Origin: Planctomycetaceae bacterium
GTDB taxonomy: Bacteria > Planctomycetota > Planctomycetia > Planctomycetales > Planctomycetaceae
Reading direction: 5' to 3'
Length of the DNA: 9,365 bases
Assembly: GCA_016765335.1 (NCBI GenBank)
Contig: JAESQE010000072.1
Location: forward strand, 1-9,365
Both the position numbers and the translations under genes were made by a program. Of the stretch, positions 1-8,700 are shown piece after piece. Position 1 is the stretch's first letter. Each line of letters starts with the position of its first letter. Under the pieces are notes generated by a model. It made no database searches, was not told where the DNA came from, and was given only the letters and a program-made list of their open reading frames with translations.

Positions 1-3000
1 GATAGCTATTTACAAAGCAGAGTTCTCGAACTAGCTGAAACCTTGAAGCTGCGTCGCGTCATTAAACTTGTGCAGTCAACACTGGCTGATGTGCCGATGG
101 TGATTGGCGTATTTCGCCCGGTGCTTATTCTCCCGGCTTGTTTACTCACTGGGCTGACACCAACCCAGTGCGATGCGATTCTGGCTCACGAATTAGCACA
201 TATCCGGCGTTACGACTTTTTGCTCAATCTGATGCAGGTAGTCATCGAAACGCTGCTGTTTTATCATCCCGCGATCTGGTGGCTCTCGCGGCGAATCCGT
301 CTGGAACGAGAATTTTGTTGTGACGACATCGCAGCCCAGTTCAGCGGACATCATTTAGCCCTGGCTGAAGGACTCGCAGTGATTGAAGCGAGCCGGCTGG
401 AACAAAACGTTGCTCCGCTGGCAATGACAGCCCTGGGAAACAAAAAGCCGGGCGTCACGTACCGCCGCATCAAACGCATCCTTAATCCCGCAAGCACCAC
501 CAAACGAGGTTACCCAATGAAAACGATAGGATCGCTGTTCATTCTAACCATCCTGCTCATCACAGCCGCCGGCAGTTACCGCCACGCAAACGCCGTTGCA
601 GATCCTGATGACAAGGTAAAAGTATCAGTAACGGAAGATTCAGCAAATGGCTTTGAGCATCACGATATGATAGCTTCAGATCCATTCATCCCATTCTCGC
701 AGCCTAAGCAAGTCGGAATTGATTCCCCCCCTGCCAAAGCAGCTCCTAAATCTCAAGGAAACCCATTCGGTTTAAAGCAGCCGTTTGGTGCGAAAAGTAT
801 TCCATCATTTCCTAGCCGCTTCGAAATTAGACGTAAGCCAGAATCTTGGGAACTTTCTCAACGATATGATGCGAAGTGGCTGCGTACATGGTTTGCGACT
901 CATGATACTTTACCTGATCCGATCACTGTGCCCGCGATACAGGGAACCGTGGTCGGCAGCAATGGAACAAATGTCGCCGGGGCGGTCATTCAAACTTATA
1001 CGCCTGGCGAGCAAGTTACGCTTACTAACAAAGGTGTTCGAGATCCGAACGCAAATCGACCGGTGCTCTCATCTGACCCCAATGGCAAATTTAAAATCGC
1101 CGAAAGAACCGATCCGTATCGATTGCTGATCACTCACCAATCAGGCGTCGCGTTACTCACCCATGAAGAGTTAATTAACAATCAAGGCAAAGTCTACCTG
1201 TTGCCTTGGGCGAAAATTGAAGGAACGTTTATCGCTGGTTCGACAGTTCAAGCGAATAAGAAAATCAAACTTTATTTCGACACCTCGCCCTGGTCCTATT
1301 CAGATGTCTCATTCCTGGAACCTACAAAAAAACCTGGTCAATTGCAGCAGGTTTTTGTAACAACAACGGATGAAAGGGGACACTTCACAATTGAAAATGT
1401 CCCCCCACTACGCGGTAGGATTTATGTTTCACACAAGGATGGCTTCAATACAAATGGCATGCCTTTTTCCTGCGAGCCGGGCAATACAAGCTCCATCAAG
1501 TTAGGCAAAGGAAGATCCATCAAAGGACGATTTCGATTAATCGAGGAAAAAACAAAAATCGATTGGACCAAAATGCAGCTTATTCTTGCTCCCTATATAG
1601 ATCCTCCTCCTTACCCCCGTGAGGTATTGATTAGAAGTGAAGCTGAAGTGGAAGCTTGGCTAGAAGAATGGTCAAAGACCAAGCCGGGGCAAGCTTATGC
1701 AAAGAAAATGAAGCAGCTTCCTGACCTGACCACCATGATCTATCCTGGAGAAATCGATCAGGACGGCTTATTCACTGTGCATGGAGTGAGTCCAGGAAAA
1801 TACATGGCTTTCGTTCGAACAAAATCGACAGAAACAATATGCCCTACGTACATAACCATCGACTCAGCCACCGGCCCACTGATGGACCTGGGCATGCTCT
1901 ACCTGGAATCTTTTAATGCCAGAACTCCAGTTCCACCTGCCGAATCAGATCCTCCTCCTTCGGAGGTCTCTGTTAATCCCAAGAAACCCGACCCAACTCC
2001 AGCTACACCTGCAAACAAACCGCTGCCTGACGGAAAACCAAATCGCAAGATAGTACAAATGGATTCAAGGTTAGGTCGACTTGATGGCCTCAAGCCGACT
2101 CCTCAAGCGATTCGTGTTCACTTAAAGCTAGACCGTCAGGAGTTCTTTCTGGGTGAGAGCATTGCAGTAGAATATGAGATGAAAAATATTGGGAACAAAA
2201 TCGCTCCTTACGACAAAGGCGGTTTCTACACCGGCTTCCGGACAAACAGTGAATTTCCAATGACGGCTGTTCAAATTGATGATGCCGGCAAGCCGATTGG
2301 TAAGCCGGTCGCTCTTTTTGAGCAACCACAAGACATGGGCGGCATGGTTTCGAATTGGAAACTAAAGCCGGGTGAAAGCCATTCGACCGTACTTTTTGTA
2401 ACTCGCGTGCTTCGCTTTTCCCAGCCCGGGCGATATCGGCTGCAAATCAAAAATGTACATGCGGGAACGACGGTAGCGTACTCGTCTGGTGAAACGATTA
2501 TTACATTAAAACAGCCCACAACAAAACAGGCTCGATCAGTTTACGAGCAAAAAAAACTTGCTCCCCGCAAATCTTGGGATGACAATAAGAGTACGTTTCT
2601 CAAAGATGCAGCAGATTTCACCACGATGTATCAACCGGTTTACCTGCCGGTGTTAGCAGAATTTCTTTCTCAGGGAGACGATGAAGCACTTTTGTCGCTG
2701 GGAAAAATGGAAAATATGGAGGCAAGTCGAGTTCTGGTGAAATCAATTGAAAAAGCATTGGACCGCGACGATTGGCAGGCTGCACGCAATTGTTTTCAAC
2801 ACATGAAGCAGAGTTTGCCGTTTCCAAACTGGTACTACGATTCTGCAAAAGTTTATAGTAAGAAAGATCGAGATCGTGTCGCACGTTCATGGGAGGCAGG
2901 ATTTTGTCCGGTATTTATTCGGCTCGCTCACCGATTAACCAAGGCAATTGCTTCCCCTGCCAATCCCACAAAACCGCGAGGCAAGCTCACACAGAAAGAG

Positions 3001-3567
3001 GGACAAGCTGTGCTGAGGGATATTGATTACATCTACAAGTGCATTGGGGAGGACAAAGACTTCGAGGAAATTCTGAATGCGTTTGCAATTTCAATCGAAT
3101 TAACCAAAACACTCCCTTTTGAAACCCATCAATACTTTCGCCCACGTGGTTCGGCTTATGGATTCCGGGGCACCATAGATCGCCTGATAGAGAGTGGCGT
3201 AAAGATACCGGCAAAGCCAAGGCACACAGGTGAAGCGGCTGCATTAGTAATGGCCTTGTATTTACATCAACCGTCTGGTTGGCAATCCGAAGTTATGAAA
3301 TGGCTCAAAGGTGATTCACCCTACCTGTCCGAATTGATTCTTGAACGACTGCCTGATCCGATTTCTGCGGACGTACTGGAATATTTACCGACCGCATTAA
3401 GCCATGACTACATTGACTTACAAATTGCAGCTTGCAAACTCGCTCAGCGTTATCCACGAACAGACTACAAAGCCCCACTAAAAAAGATCCTTATGACAGC
3501 CACCGATAAATATCTGATCGAGTTTGCAGTCGATGCGGCACGAGCGAACGGATTAAAAGTGAAGTAA
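1..3567 (+). CDS. M56 (BlaR1-like) zinc metallopeptidase/sensor with large extracytoplasmic region, 5' partial
   Basis: The frame is open to base 1 and the first residues (DSYLQSRVLELAE) already match the M56 domain, so the real start lies left of the window; the TTG at 43 is not it. Visible M56 marks are a VPMVIGVFRPVLILP segment, HELAH at 187-201 (two zinc-ligand His and the catalytic Glu), LLFYHPAIWW, and EREFCCDD near 306-327, whose Glu probably supplies the third ligand. A hydrophobic segment (about 520-575) follows. Beyond it I infer three carboxypeptidase-regulatory-like beta domains (about 930-1150, 1210-1440, 1495-1830), a Pro-rich linker (1915-2045), an Ig-like sandwich (2110-2510) and a helical, HEAT-like C-terminus to the TAA. 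BlaR1/MecR1 relatives sense an external signal and, by proteolysis, relieve BlaI/MecI repression. Here the sensor is not a penicillin-binding domain, so the ligand is unknown. Family call firm; domain edges approximate. Confidence 0.9.
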   Translation, partial: DSYLQSRVLELAETLKLRRVIKLVQSTLADVPMVIGVFRPVLILPACLLTGLTPTQCDAILAHELAHIRRYDFLLNLMQVVIETLLFYHPAIWWLSRRIRLEREFCCDDIAAQFSGHHLALAEGLAVIEASRLEQNVAPLAMTALGNKKPGVTYRRIKRILNPASTTKRGYPMKTIGSLFILTILLITAAGSYRHANAVADPDDKVKVSVTEDSANGFEHHDMIASDPFIPFSQPKQVGIDSPPAKAAPKSQGNPFGLKQPFGAKSIPSFPSRFEIRRKPESWELSQRYDAKWLRTWFATHDTLPDPITVPAIQGTVVGSNGTNVAGAVIQTYTPGEQVTLTNKGVRDPNANRPVLSSDPNGKFKIAERTDPYRLLITHQSGVALLTHEELINNQGKVYLLPWAKIEGTFIAGSTVQANKKIKLYFDTSPWSYSDVSFLEPTKKPGQLQQVFVTTTDERGHFTIENVPPLRGRIYVSHKDGFNTNGMPFSCEPGNTSSIKLGKGRSIKGRFRLIEEKTKIDWTKMQLILAPYIDPPPYPREVLIRSEAEVEAWLEEWSKTKPGQAYAKKMKQLPDLTTMIYPGEIDQDGLFTVHGVSPGKYMAFVRTKSTETICPTYITIDSATGPLMDLGMLYLESFNARTPVPPAESDPPPSEVSVNPKKPDPTPATPANKPLPDGKPNRKIVQMDSRLGRLDGLKPTPQAIRVHLKLDRQEFFLGESIAVEYEMKNIGNKIAPYDKGGFYTGFRTNSEFPMTAVQIDDAGKPIGKPVALFEQPQDMGGMVSNWKLKPGESHSTVLFVTRVLRFSQPGRYRLQIKNVHAGTTVAYSSGETIITLKQPTTKQARSVYEQKKLAPRKSWDDNKSTFLKDAADFTTMYQPVYLPVLAEFLSQGDDEALLSLGKMENMEASRVLVKSIEKALDRDDWQAARNCFQHMKQSLPFPNWYYDSAKVYSKKDRDRVARSWEAGFCPVFIRLAHRLTKAIASPANPTKPRGKLTQKEGQAVLRDIDYIYKCIGEDKDFEEILNAFAISIELTKTLPFETHQYFRPRGSAYGFRGTIDRLIESGVKIPAKPRHTGEAAALVMALYLHQPSGWQSEVMKWLKGDSPYLSELILERLPDPISADVLEYLPTALSHDYIDLQIAACKLAQRYPRTDYKAPLKKILMTATDKYLIEFAVDAARANGLKVK
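506..519 (+). promoter_or_regulatory. Possible internal ribosome binding site and ATG inside the M56 gene
   Basis: GAGG at 506-509 sits 7 nt before an in-frame ATG at 517. Translation from that ATG begins MKTIGSLFILTILLITAAGS and continues to an ANA/VADP site, which reads like a Sec signal peptide. It could yield a separate secreted sensor product, or simply be the last transmembrane helix of the M56 domain, which is usual in this family. The bases are seen; use as a start is inferred. Confidence 0.3.
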
Positions 3568-3613
3568 AATCCAGACACGGACTCTGCACCGGTTTTATTG
3601 CAGAAGTAATCTT

Positions 3614-3629
3614 ATACGCATTCGCGTAT
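3614..3629. terminator. Weak hairpin between convergent genes, possible bidirectional terminator
   Basis: ATACGC-ATTC-GCGTAT forms a 6-bp stem with a 4-nt loop, 47 nt after the M56 stop. A second weak stem, TCTGCA/TGCAGA, lies at 3583-3604. Neither has a clean T-tract. The M56 gene and the prenyltransferase converge here, so terminators are expected somewhere in 3568-3848. I see no convincing gene in the rest of that gap. Confidence 0.3.
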
Positions 3630-3848
3630 TTACTAACGCGTTGAGTTTCCCCTAAACCCTTGCCATCACAAGGCCACGACTATTGACATATCACGATTTT
3701 AAAATGAAATTGGTATTAGAAAATTGGATAAAGGCGGGTACATCGCAATTCGTGATTGTTGCAGGCTGAAGTGCCAGATGATGAATTGTATTTGCGATAA
3801 GAAATAGGCCACCTAAGCTATTTTTCCAACAGATCAACTACCCTTATG

Positions 3849-4745
3849 TTATGTCATGGAGATGTAGCGAGCCAGGAATTGTCCGGGGAGGATCATCAAG
3901 GCTGCTGCAATTGCCCAGGGGACTGCTTGGGGGCCGCCGTGACATAGAATGACGACCGCTTCGAGCATCGGAATACTCAATAACATGATGCGAATCGTTT
4001 GTTGAACGTGCTGAGGTTTTCCGGTTCGAATCGCTGGAATCGCTTTGCGTGCCAATTGAAATGTAATCAGTAACAGCATGATACTAGCCATGCTCACCAC
4101 CGACGCGGGTGCCCAGGTCGCAGCACTGATTCCCCATCCAATGATTGCTAACCAACAGAAGATAATCCCAGCAACTAGTGGAAATCGTTTGCTCTGAGTT
4201 GCTTCGCTGCGAGCAAACAATGTGACTCCTGCAACATAAAGCCCGATCAATCCTGCGACTGCCAACTGCGGTTTACTTTCCCACAAAGAGAATTCCTGAA
4301 CGTAGCTGGCTCCCAGCAGTAGATTCAAACTTCGGCACAGTCCCATAAAGAACGGGCCCAAGGCTGTCCGCTTGGCTCGGTAATCGTAAACCAGAATACT
4401 GGCAGCCAGTGCAATGGAAACGATCATCGCAGGCAAAGAAACCAACGAAGCAAACGCGACCCCGGAAAGCATCAAAAGCTTCCCCATGATCTTGGCATGT
4501 TCGTAAGTAACTTCCCCAGCTGGGATCGGACGATCTGGACGTTCTTTGCGATCCTGTTCGACATCAAATAAATCGTTAAGCACCATCCCCGAAAGATACA
4601 AACAGGCTGAAGAAGCCAGCAAGCAAGCCAGCTCAACAGGATTGACCACCCCCTGCCCCATGATGACGTAACCAGCCAGGACATCAGGAAATGTCGTAAA
4701 CAAAGCAGGCAAACGCAACAGACGTAAAATCGGCATGTACTTCAT
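3849..4745 (-). CDS. UbiA-superfamily prenyltransferase, EboC-like
   Basis: A 298-residue integral membrane protein with about eight or nine hydrophobic helices. The first Asp-rich motif of the UbiA superfamily, NDLFDVEQDRKERPDRPIPAG, starts at residue 57 and would bind the Mg-diphosphate of an isoprenoid donor. YDYRAKRT followed by GPFFMGLCRSLNLLLG (about residues 120-145) matches my recollection of the EboC-type branch rather than 4-hydroxybenzoate or protoheme prenyltransferases. The loop where a second DxxxD motif is expected reads ARSEATQSKR (from about residue 178) and lacks the aspartates. The start is taken at ATG 4745, two codons before the second ATG at 4736; a TTG at 4778 would add 11 residues but has no good ribosome site, and neither does the ATG. 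Substrate and product are unknown. It follows the His-rich lipoprotein gene on the same strand after a 153-bp gap, so it may be only loosely linked to the efflux genes. Confidence 0.85.
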   Translation of the reverse strand: MKYMPILRLLRLPALFTTFPDVLAGYVIMGQGVVNPVELACLLASSACLYLSGMVLNDLFDVEQDRKERPDRPIPAGEVTYEHAKIMGKLLMLSGVAFASLVSLPAMIVSIALAASILVYDYRAKRTALGPFFMGLCRSLNLLLGASYVQEFSLWESKPQLAVAGLIGLYVAGVTLFARSEATQSKRFPLVAGIIFCWLAIIGWGISAATWAPASVVSMASIMLLLITFQLARKAIPAIRTGKPQHVQQTIRIMLLSIPMLEAVVILCHGGPQAVPWAIAAALMILPGQFLARYISMT

Positions 4746-4898
4746 AACGGGTAGCAGACATTTTGTCAGAGATTTCAAAGCCTGTTGGCAAAATCTTTTG
4801 TCGATTCGGTTTTTCAGGCTCTCTCGATGGAGAGCTCTCGCGTGGAATACACTGTTGAATAATCCAAAGTCTACTCCACGCAGTATTGAGCCCGCGAC
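4746..4898 (-). other. Intergenic gap with a 6-bp hairpin
   Basis: This gap separates the lipoprotein stop from the prenyltransferase start. GCTCTC at 4818-4823 pairs with GAGAGC at 4830-4835 across a 6-nt loop. In the direction of transcription the stem is followed by CTGAAAAA, not by a T-tract, so it does not look like a standard intrinsic terminator. I recognise no promoter. Confidence 0.3.
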
Positions 4899-5453
4899 TT
4901 AGTGGTCGTGTCCTTCATGGCTTGCGTGGTCATGATTGATTTTTCCACGGTACTGTGTTCCTTTGATTGTTACAACCAAAGTTGCATCGCCATGATTGTG
5001 GTCCAGTTCTTCTGCGAACTCTTTATCCGTGGAGACAAATCGTGAAGACATACCCTCGGCTTCGCCTTCTTCTGGAGATGCTGCCAGTTTGAACTGTTCC
5101 CCTTTGCCCTCATGTTTGAGGTTCACAACAATTTCTTTGGCTGCAATTGGCACAGCATTCTTGCCCGCAGAATCAAGAATATAAATGGTGACGGTCCCAT
5201 TGTCGTGGTCATCGACAACTTCACCGTGATATTCTTCGTTGCCCAGTTCAATCAAATCACCTTTGTGTGGTCCGTGAGTGGGATGTGCATGACCTGCGTG
5301 ATCGTGCCCGCTGTGATCATCACCTTCATCAGAATGAGCCGCGTCATCTCCTGCTCCGCCTGCGTGAGAGCTGTCATCAGCTGGGCCGGAGCAGCCTAGA
5401 AAGAATGCTAAACTCAAACAGCCGAGCCAAAATGAAATACTTTGCTTGTTCAT
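4899..5453 (-). CDS. His-rich lipoprotein, probable metal-binding accessory of the RND efflux system
   Basis: A 184-residue secreted protein. It has a short N-terminus, a hydrophobic stretch and a lipobox-like FFLGC with Cys21, so it is probably lipid-anchored; Ser at +2 fits the outer membrane by the E. coli rule. An Asp/Gly/His-rich tract (about residues 24-62, for example DDHSGHDHAGHAHPTHGPH) follows. Then comes a compact beta-rich domain (GDLIELGNEEYHGEVV to VVTIKGTQYRGKI), and the protein ends NHDHASHEGHDH. I count 19 His in 184 residues. The beta domain resembles, from memory, an N-terminal module found in some planctomycete RND adaptor proteins; that is inference. The tracts suggest binding of soft or borderline divalent metals in the periplasm. 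The ATG at 5453 is chosen because AAGGA lies 7 nt upstream; ATG 5459 and TTG 5471 sit on or before that site. It lies downstream of the pump gene on the same strand. Confidence 0.85.
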   Translation of the reverse strand: MNKQSISFWLGCLSLAFFLGCSGPADDSSHAGGAGDDAAHSDEGDDHSGHDHAGHAHPTHGPHKGDLIELGNEEYHGEVVDDHDNGTVTIYILDSAGKNAVPIAAKEIVVNLKHEGKGEQFKLAASPEEGEAEGMSSRFVSTDKEFAEELDHNHGDATLVVTIKGTQYRGKINHDHASHEGHDH

Positions 5454-5460
5454 GGTCATT

Positions 5461-5465
5461 TCCTT
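5461..5465 (-). promoter_or_regulatory. Ribosome binding site of the His-rich lipoprotein gene
   Basis: AAGGA on the minus strand (TCCTT on plus), 7 nt before the ATG at 5453. It excludes the in-frame ATG at 5459, which would be only 1 nt away, and so decides the start. Confidence 0.7.
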
Positions 5466-5471
5466 TTTCAA

Positions 5472-5639
5472 AAAATCAGAATTAGTGTGTCACTGAGCGA
5501 CTGTAATAACCCGGAAAAACAGATCCCGGGCTTGTTAATGGAAACCTCTGGATATTGGTTCTCCCCTTACGAAGGAGGGAGTGAGAGGGGGTTTTTAACT
5601 ACCTCTTATCATCAAACTGTCTCCAAAACACTCTCTATT
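5472..5639. other. Intergenic stretch with two GC-rich hairpins and a possible terminal-repeat remnant
   Basis: No gene is seen here. CCCGG (5510-5514) pairs with CCGGG (5526-5530), about 57 nt before the lipoprotein ATG on the minus strand. A second fold, CTCCCCTT-ACG-AAGGAGGGAG (5561-5581), has an 8-bp stem with two bulged bases and lies in a purine-rich run ending GAGGGGGTTTTT (5585-5596) on the plus strand. GGAAACCTCT at 5540-5549 equals the reverse complement of the outer end of the element at 9054-9203, so an older, degraded element may lie here. A promoter for the lipoprotein gene could be in this stretch, but I cannot identify one. Confidence 0.4.
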
Positions 5640-5770
5640 GGGGACCACTATTAATTCAAATGGGGCACAGACATTCCTGTCTGTTTCGTTTGAGTATGCC
5701 TCAGTTCAAGCCAGACAAGAATGTCTACCCTCCGCCATGCAATGTCTTTTTGAATTAATAGAGGCTCCCC
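5640..5770 (+). repeat. MITE/REP-like element, left copy (131 bp)
   Basis: CTATTAATTCAAA at 5648-5660 is matched by its exact reverse complement at 5749-5761, and the outermost GGGGA/TCCCC also pair, giving terminal inverted repeats of about 20 bp. Inside, ACAGACATTCCTGTCTGT (5667-5684) is a 7-bp stem with a TTCC loop. AGACATTCCTGTCT (5669-5682) also pairs 13 of 14 with 5713-5726. The 23 bases at 5662-5684 recur exactly at 9098-9120. There is room for no protein. ATT flanks both sides (5637-5639 and 5771-5773), a possible but weak target duplication. The right end lies one base from the pump stop codon. Confidence 0.75.
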
Positions 5771-5771
5771 A

Positions 5772-8700
5772 TTAATCGTTGCGGGCTTCATCCATTAGTA
5801 AAACTTCGGTCGTAGATTCGCTTACAACTCTTTGCGCCTCCTTCATGCCAAACAGTAAAAACAATGCCGGGTGCACAAAGAAATCGAGTAACGTGGAACT
5901 GATCAAGCCGCCGAGAATGACCGTTGCGACAGGGTAAAGAATTTCTTTGCCCGCTTCTCCGGCTGCAATGACTAACGGAACCAATCCAATCCCAGAGGTA
6001 AGTGCCGTCATCAATACGGGAGCCAATCGCTCAAGCCCGGCTCGCACGATCATCTCTTTTGTCCAGGATTCGCCTTCGTATTTCACCAGATGCAGATAGT
6101 GATTGATCAGCAGGATTCCATTACGCGAAGCAATTCCTGTCAGCGAAATAAACCCGACCATCGCCGCAATCGTCAGTGTTTGACCGGTCAAAACCAATGC
6201 AATCACCGAACCAATAAAAGCCATCGGAAGCGCTGCCATCACTTGCAGAGAAAGATTAACCGATTTAAACATCGTATACAGAACCAGGAATACACCGACC
6301 AACGAGGCCATGAAGAAGAGGAGCAAATTCCTTGACGCCGATTTCTGGCTTTCAAACTGACCGCTGAACTCAACGAAATAACCGGTGGGGAAATTCGCGA
6401 TTACCGGCTCGGATTTGTCCTTAATATCCTGAACGACATCGACCACGCCACGATTGGAAACGTTGCATTGAATGACAATTCTACGCTTGACGTTTTCCCG
6501 GTTAATTGTGTTCGGTCCGCCCGATTCATAGATTTTTGCAACAGTCCCCAAGGCAACATGACCACCTCCGGGAAGTTCAATCCGAAGTCTTTTCAGCGTA
6601 TCAAGATCTTCACGATATTTTTCTTCCAGCCGAACCAGTAAGTCAAATGAGCGTTGCCCATCAATCACTGCCGAGACAATGGTGCCATTCATTGCAGTCT
6701 CGATGTATTCATTCACATCTGCAATTGAAAGCCCATGAAGAAGTAATTGATCTCGATTGATGACAATTCGCAACTGCGGGATAACGACTTGCTGTTCGAC
6801 GAGTAAATCGGTAACCCCGGGAACACTTTCCATGACGGCTTTCATTTCTGCCGCTTTATTTCGAAGAGTGTCCAGGTCGTCTCCGTAAATTTTGACCCCG
6901 ACTTGAGCTTTTACGCCAGAAATCATATGAGAAATCAAGTGAGCAATTGGCTGTTCGACCGCGGTAACAATCCCTGGGATTTCAGCCATCGCTTCTCGCA
7001 GTTCAGTAATTTGTTCTTCACGAGTTTGTTCTGATTCGGGGTCCAGCTCAATAATCATCTCACTTTGGTTGACTCCTTCTGCGTGTTCGTCCAGTTCTGC
7101 CCGTCCGGTTCTTCGAACAAAACGTAAAACATCGGGAATGTTACGAAGTCTTTCTTCAACGGTTTTGCAAATCTGGTTTGATGTCGCCAGCGAGGTTCCC
7201 GGAGGCAAGACAACATTCAATTGCACTGCACCTTCATTGAATGGAGGCAGAAAATCTCGTTCCAGTAAAGAAACAAACAAAGCAGCCACCGCGACTGCAG
7301 CCAGCGTGAAAGTCAAATTCAAGCGAGGGAATTTCAAACTGAAACGAATCACAATACCCCCGATCCACTTCAAAGCAATCAGAATGAATCCGTCCCGTTC
7401 GCCATGTTCTTTCTCTTTCTGCGTGATCTTTTTATTGCCAATTAACCAGTAAGCCAACACCGGAGTGACGGTCAATGATACGAATAAGGAAGAAAGAATA
7501 GAAACGATGTAAGCAATTCCCAACGGTGCAAAAAGCTTGCCTTCCATGCCGGTCAATCCGAAAATCGGAAGGAAGACCAGGATCACAATCATCGTGCCAT
7601 AAACAATCGAATTTCGAACTTCGACACTGGCGCGATAAATCACCAGTAAAGGCGAAAGCGGCTTTTCCTTGCGTCGATTTTCTTTGAGTCTCCGAAAGAT
7701 GTTTTCAATATCGACAATCGCATCATCCACCAGTTCGCCAATCGCAACAGCCAATCCTCCTAAGGTCATCGTATTAATTGAAAGCCCTAAGAAGTGAAAC
7801 ACAATTGCGGTCATCAATATTGAAAGCGGGATCGCAGTCAGCGTAATGAAGGTCACTCGAAAGTTCATCAGAAACAGAAACAAAATAATGACCACCAGCA
7901 CGCCTCCATCACGCAATGCCTCTGCCACGTTTTCGATTGCCCGATCAATAAACGACTTTTGGGAATATACGGCTTCGACGCGAATATCTTTTCCCAAAGT
8001 TGCCTTGAGTTCTTCTAATGCTTTGAAGACATCGTTGGTTACCTTTCGCGTGTCTGCTCCGGGCTGTTTGTTGATCGTCAACACAACGGCATCACCGCCC
8101 GAGAATTCGCCACCTTCTCCTCGAACAAAAGCAGCACTGTCTCCACGTTTGACTTGGGCCCCTTCGACGATTGTTGCCACTTGAGACAACGAAATCGCAC
8201 GGCCATCTCGAATGACCACGACTACTTTTTCGAGATCTTCCTTTGAACGAATCCGTCCCAAGGCTCGAACAAGCAATTCGTTCGGGCCTTGCTCATCCAA
8301 ATAACCTCCGGTGTTATTCTGATTACTATCTGCAACAGCCTGTTTGATTTGAGCCAGCGTGACACCGTATTTCAGCATGCTATCCGGGTTGGCAAGAATC
8401 TGAAATTGCTTGCGCCCCCCGCCCATCGTAAAGACTTGCGAAACTCCCGGGATAGTTAAAATCCGCTGACGCACCACCCAGTCGGCTCGTGTTCGCAGTT
8501 CAATCGGGTCCACTTCACCGTTCTCGCTCCACATGGCAAGCATTAATATCTGACCCATAATAGATGAAATCGGGGCCAATGTCGGTTGAATACCTGCCGG
8601 CAAACGGTCTGCCACCAACTGTAACCGTTCTGCGACAACCTGCCTGTCGTTGTAGATTTCAGTCCCCCAGGCGAATTCGACATAAATAACAGAAATCCCG

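Noticed and set aside
43..45. TTG as the start of the M56 gene
   Set aside because: The frame is open to base 1 and the residues before it fit the M56 domain, so the gene begins outside the window.
785..1129. 114-codon plus-strand reading frame
   Set aside because: It overlaps the M56 gene in another frame and shows no family features.
3683..3705. TTGACA followed by TAAAAT as a promoter
   Set aside because: The spacing is only 11 nt, and no gene follows on the plus strand.
3704..3769. 21-codon plus-strand small reading frame beginning ATGAAATTG
   Set aside because: No ribosome binding site and no recognisable peptide; such short frames are expected by chance.
4776..4778. TTG start for the prenyltransferase
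   Set aside because: No convincing ribosome site, and conserved UbiA sequence begins after the ATG at 4745; not fully excluded.
4818..4835. Hairpin as an intrinsic terminator after the lipoprotein gene
   Set aside because: No T-tract follows the stem in the direction of transcription.
7069..7452. 127-codon plus-strand reading frame
   Set aside because: It is an antisense shadow of the pump gene, Ser/Thr/Lys-rich with no domain signal.
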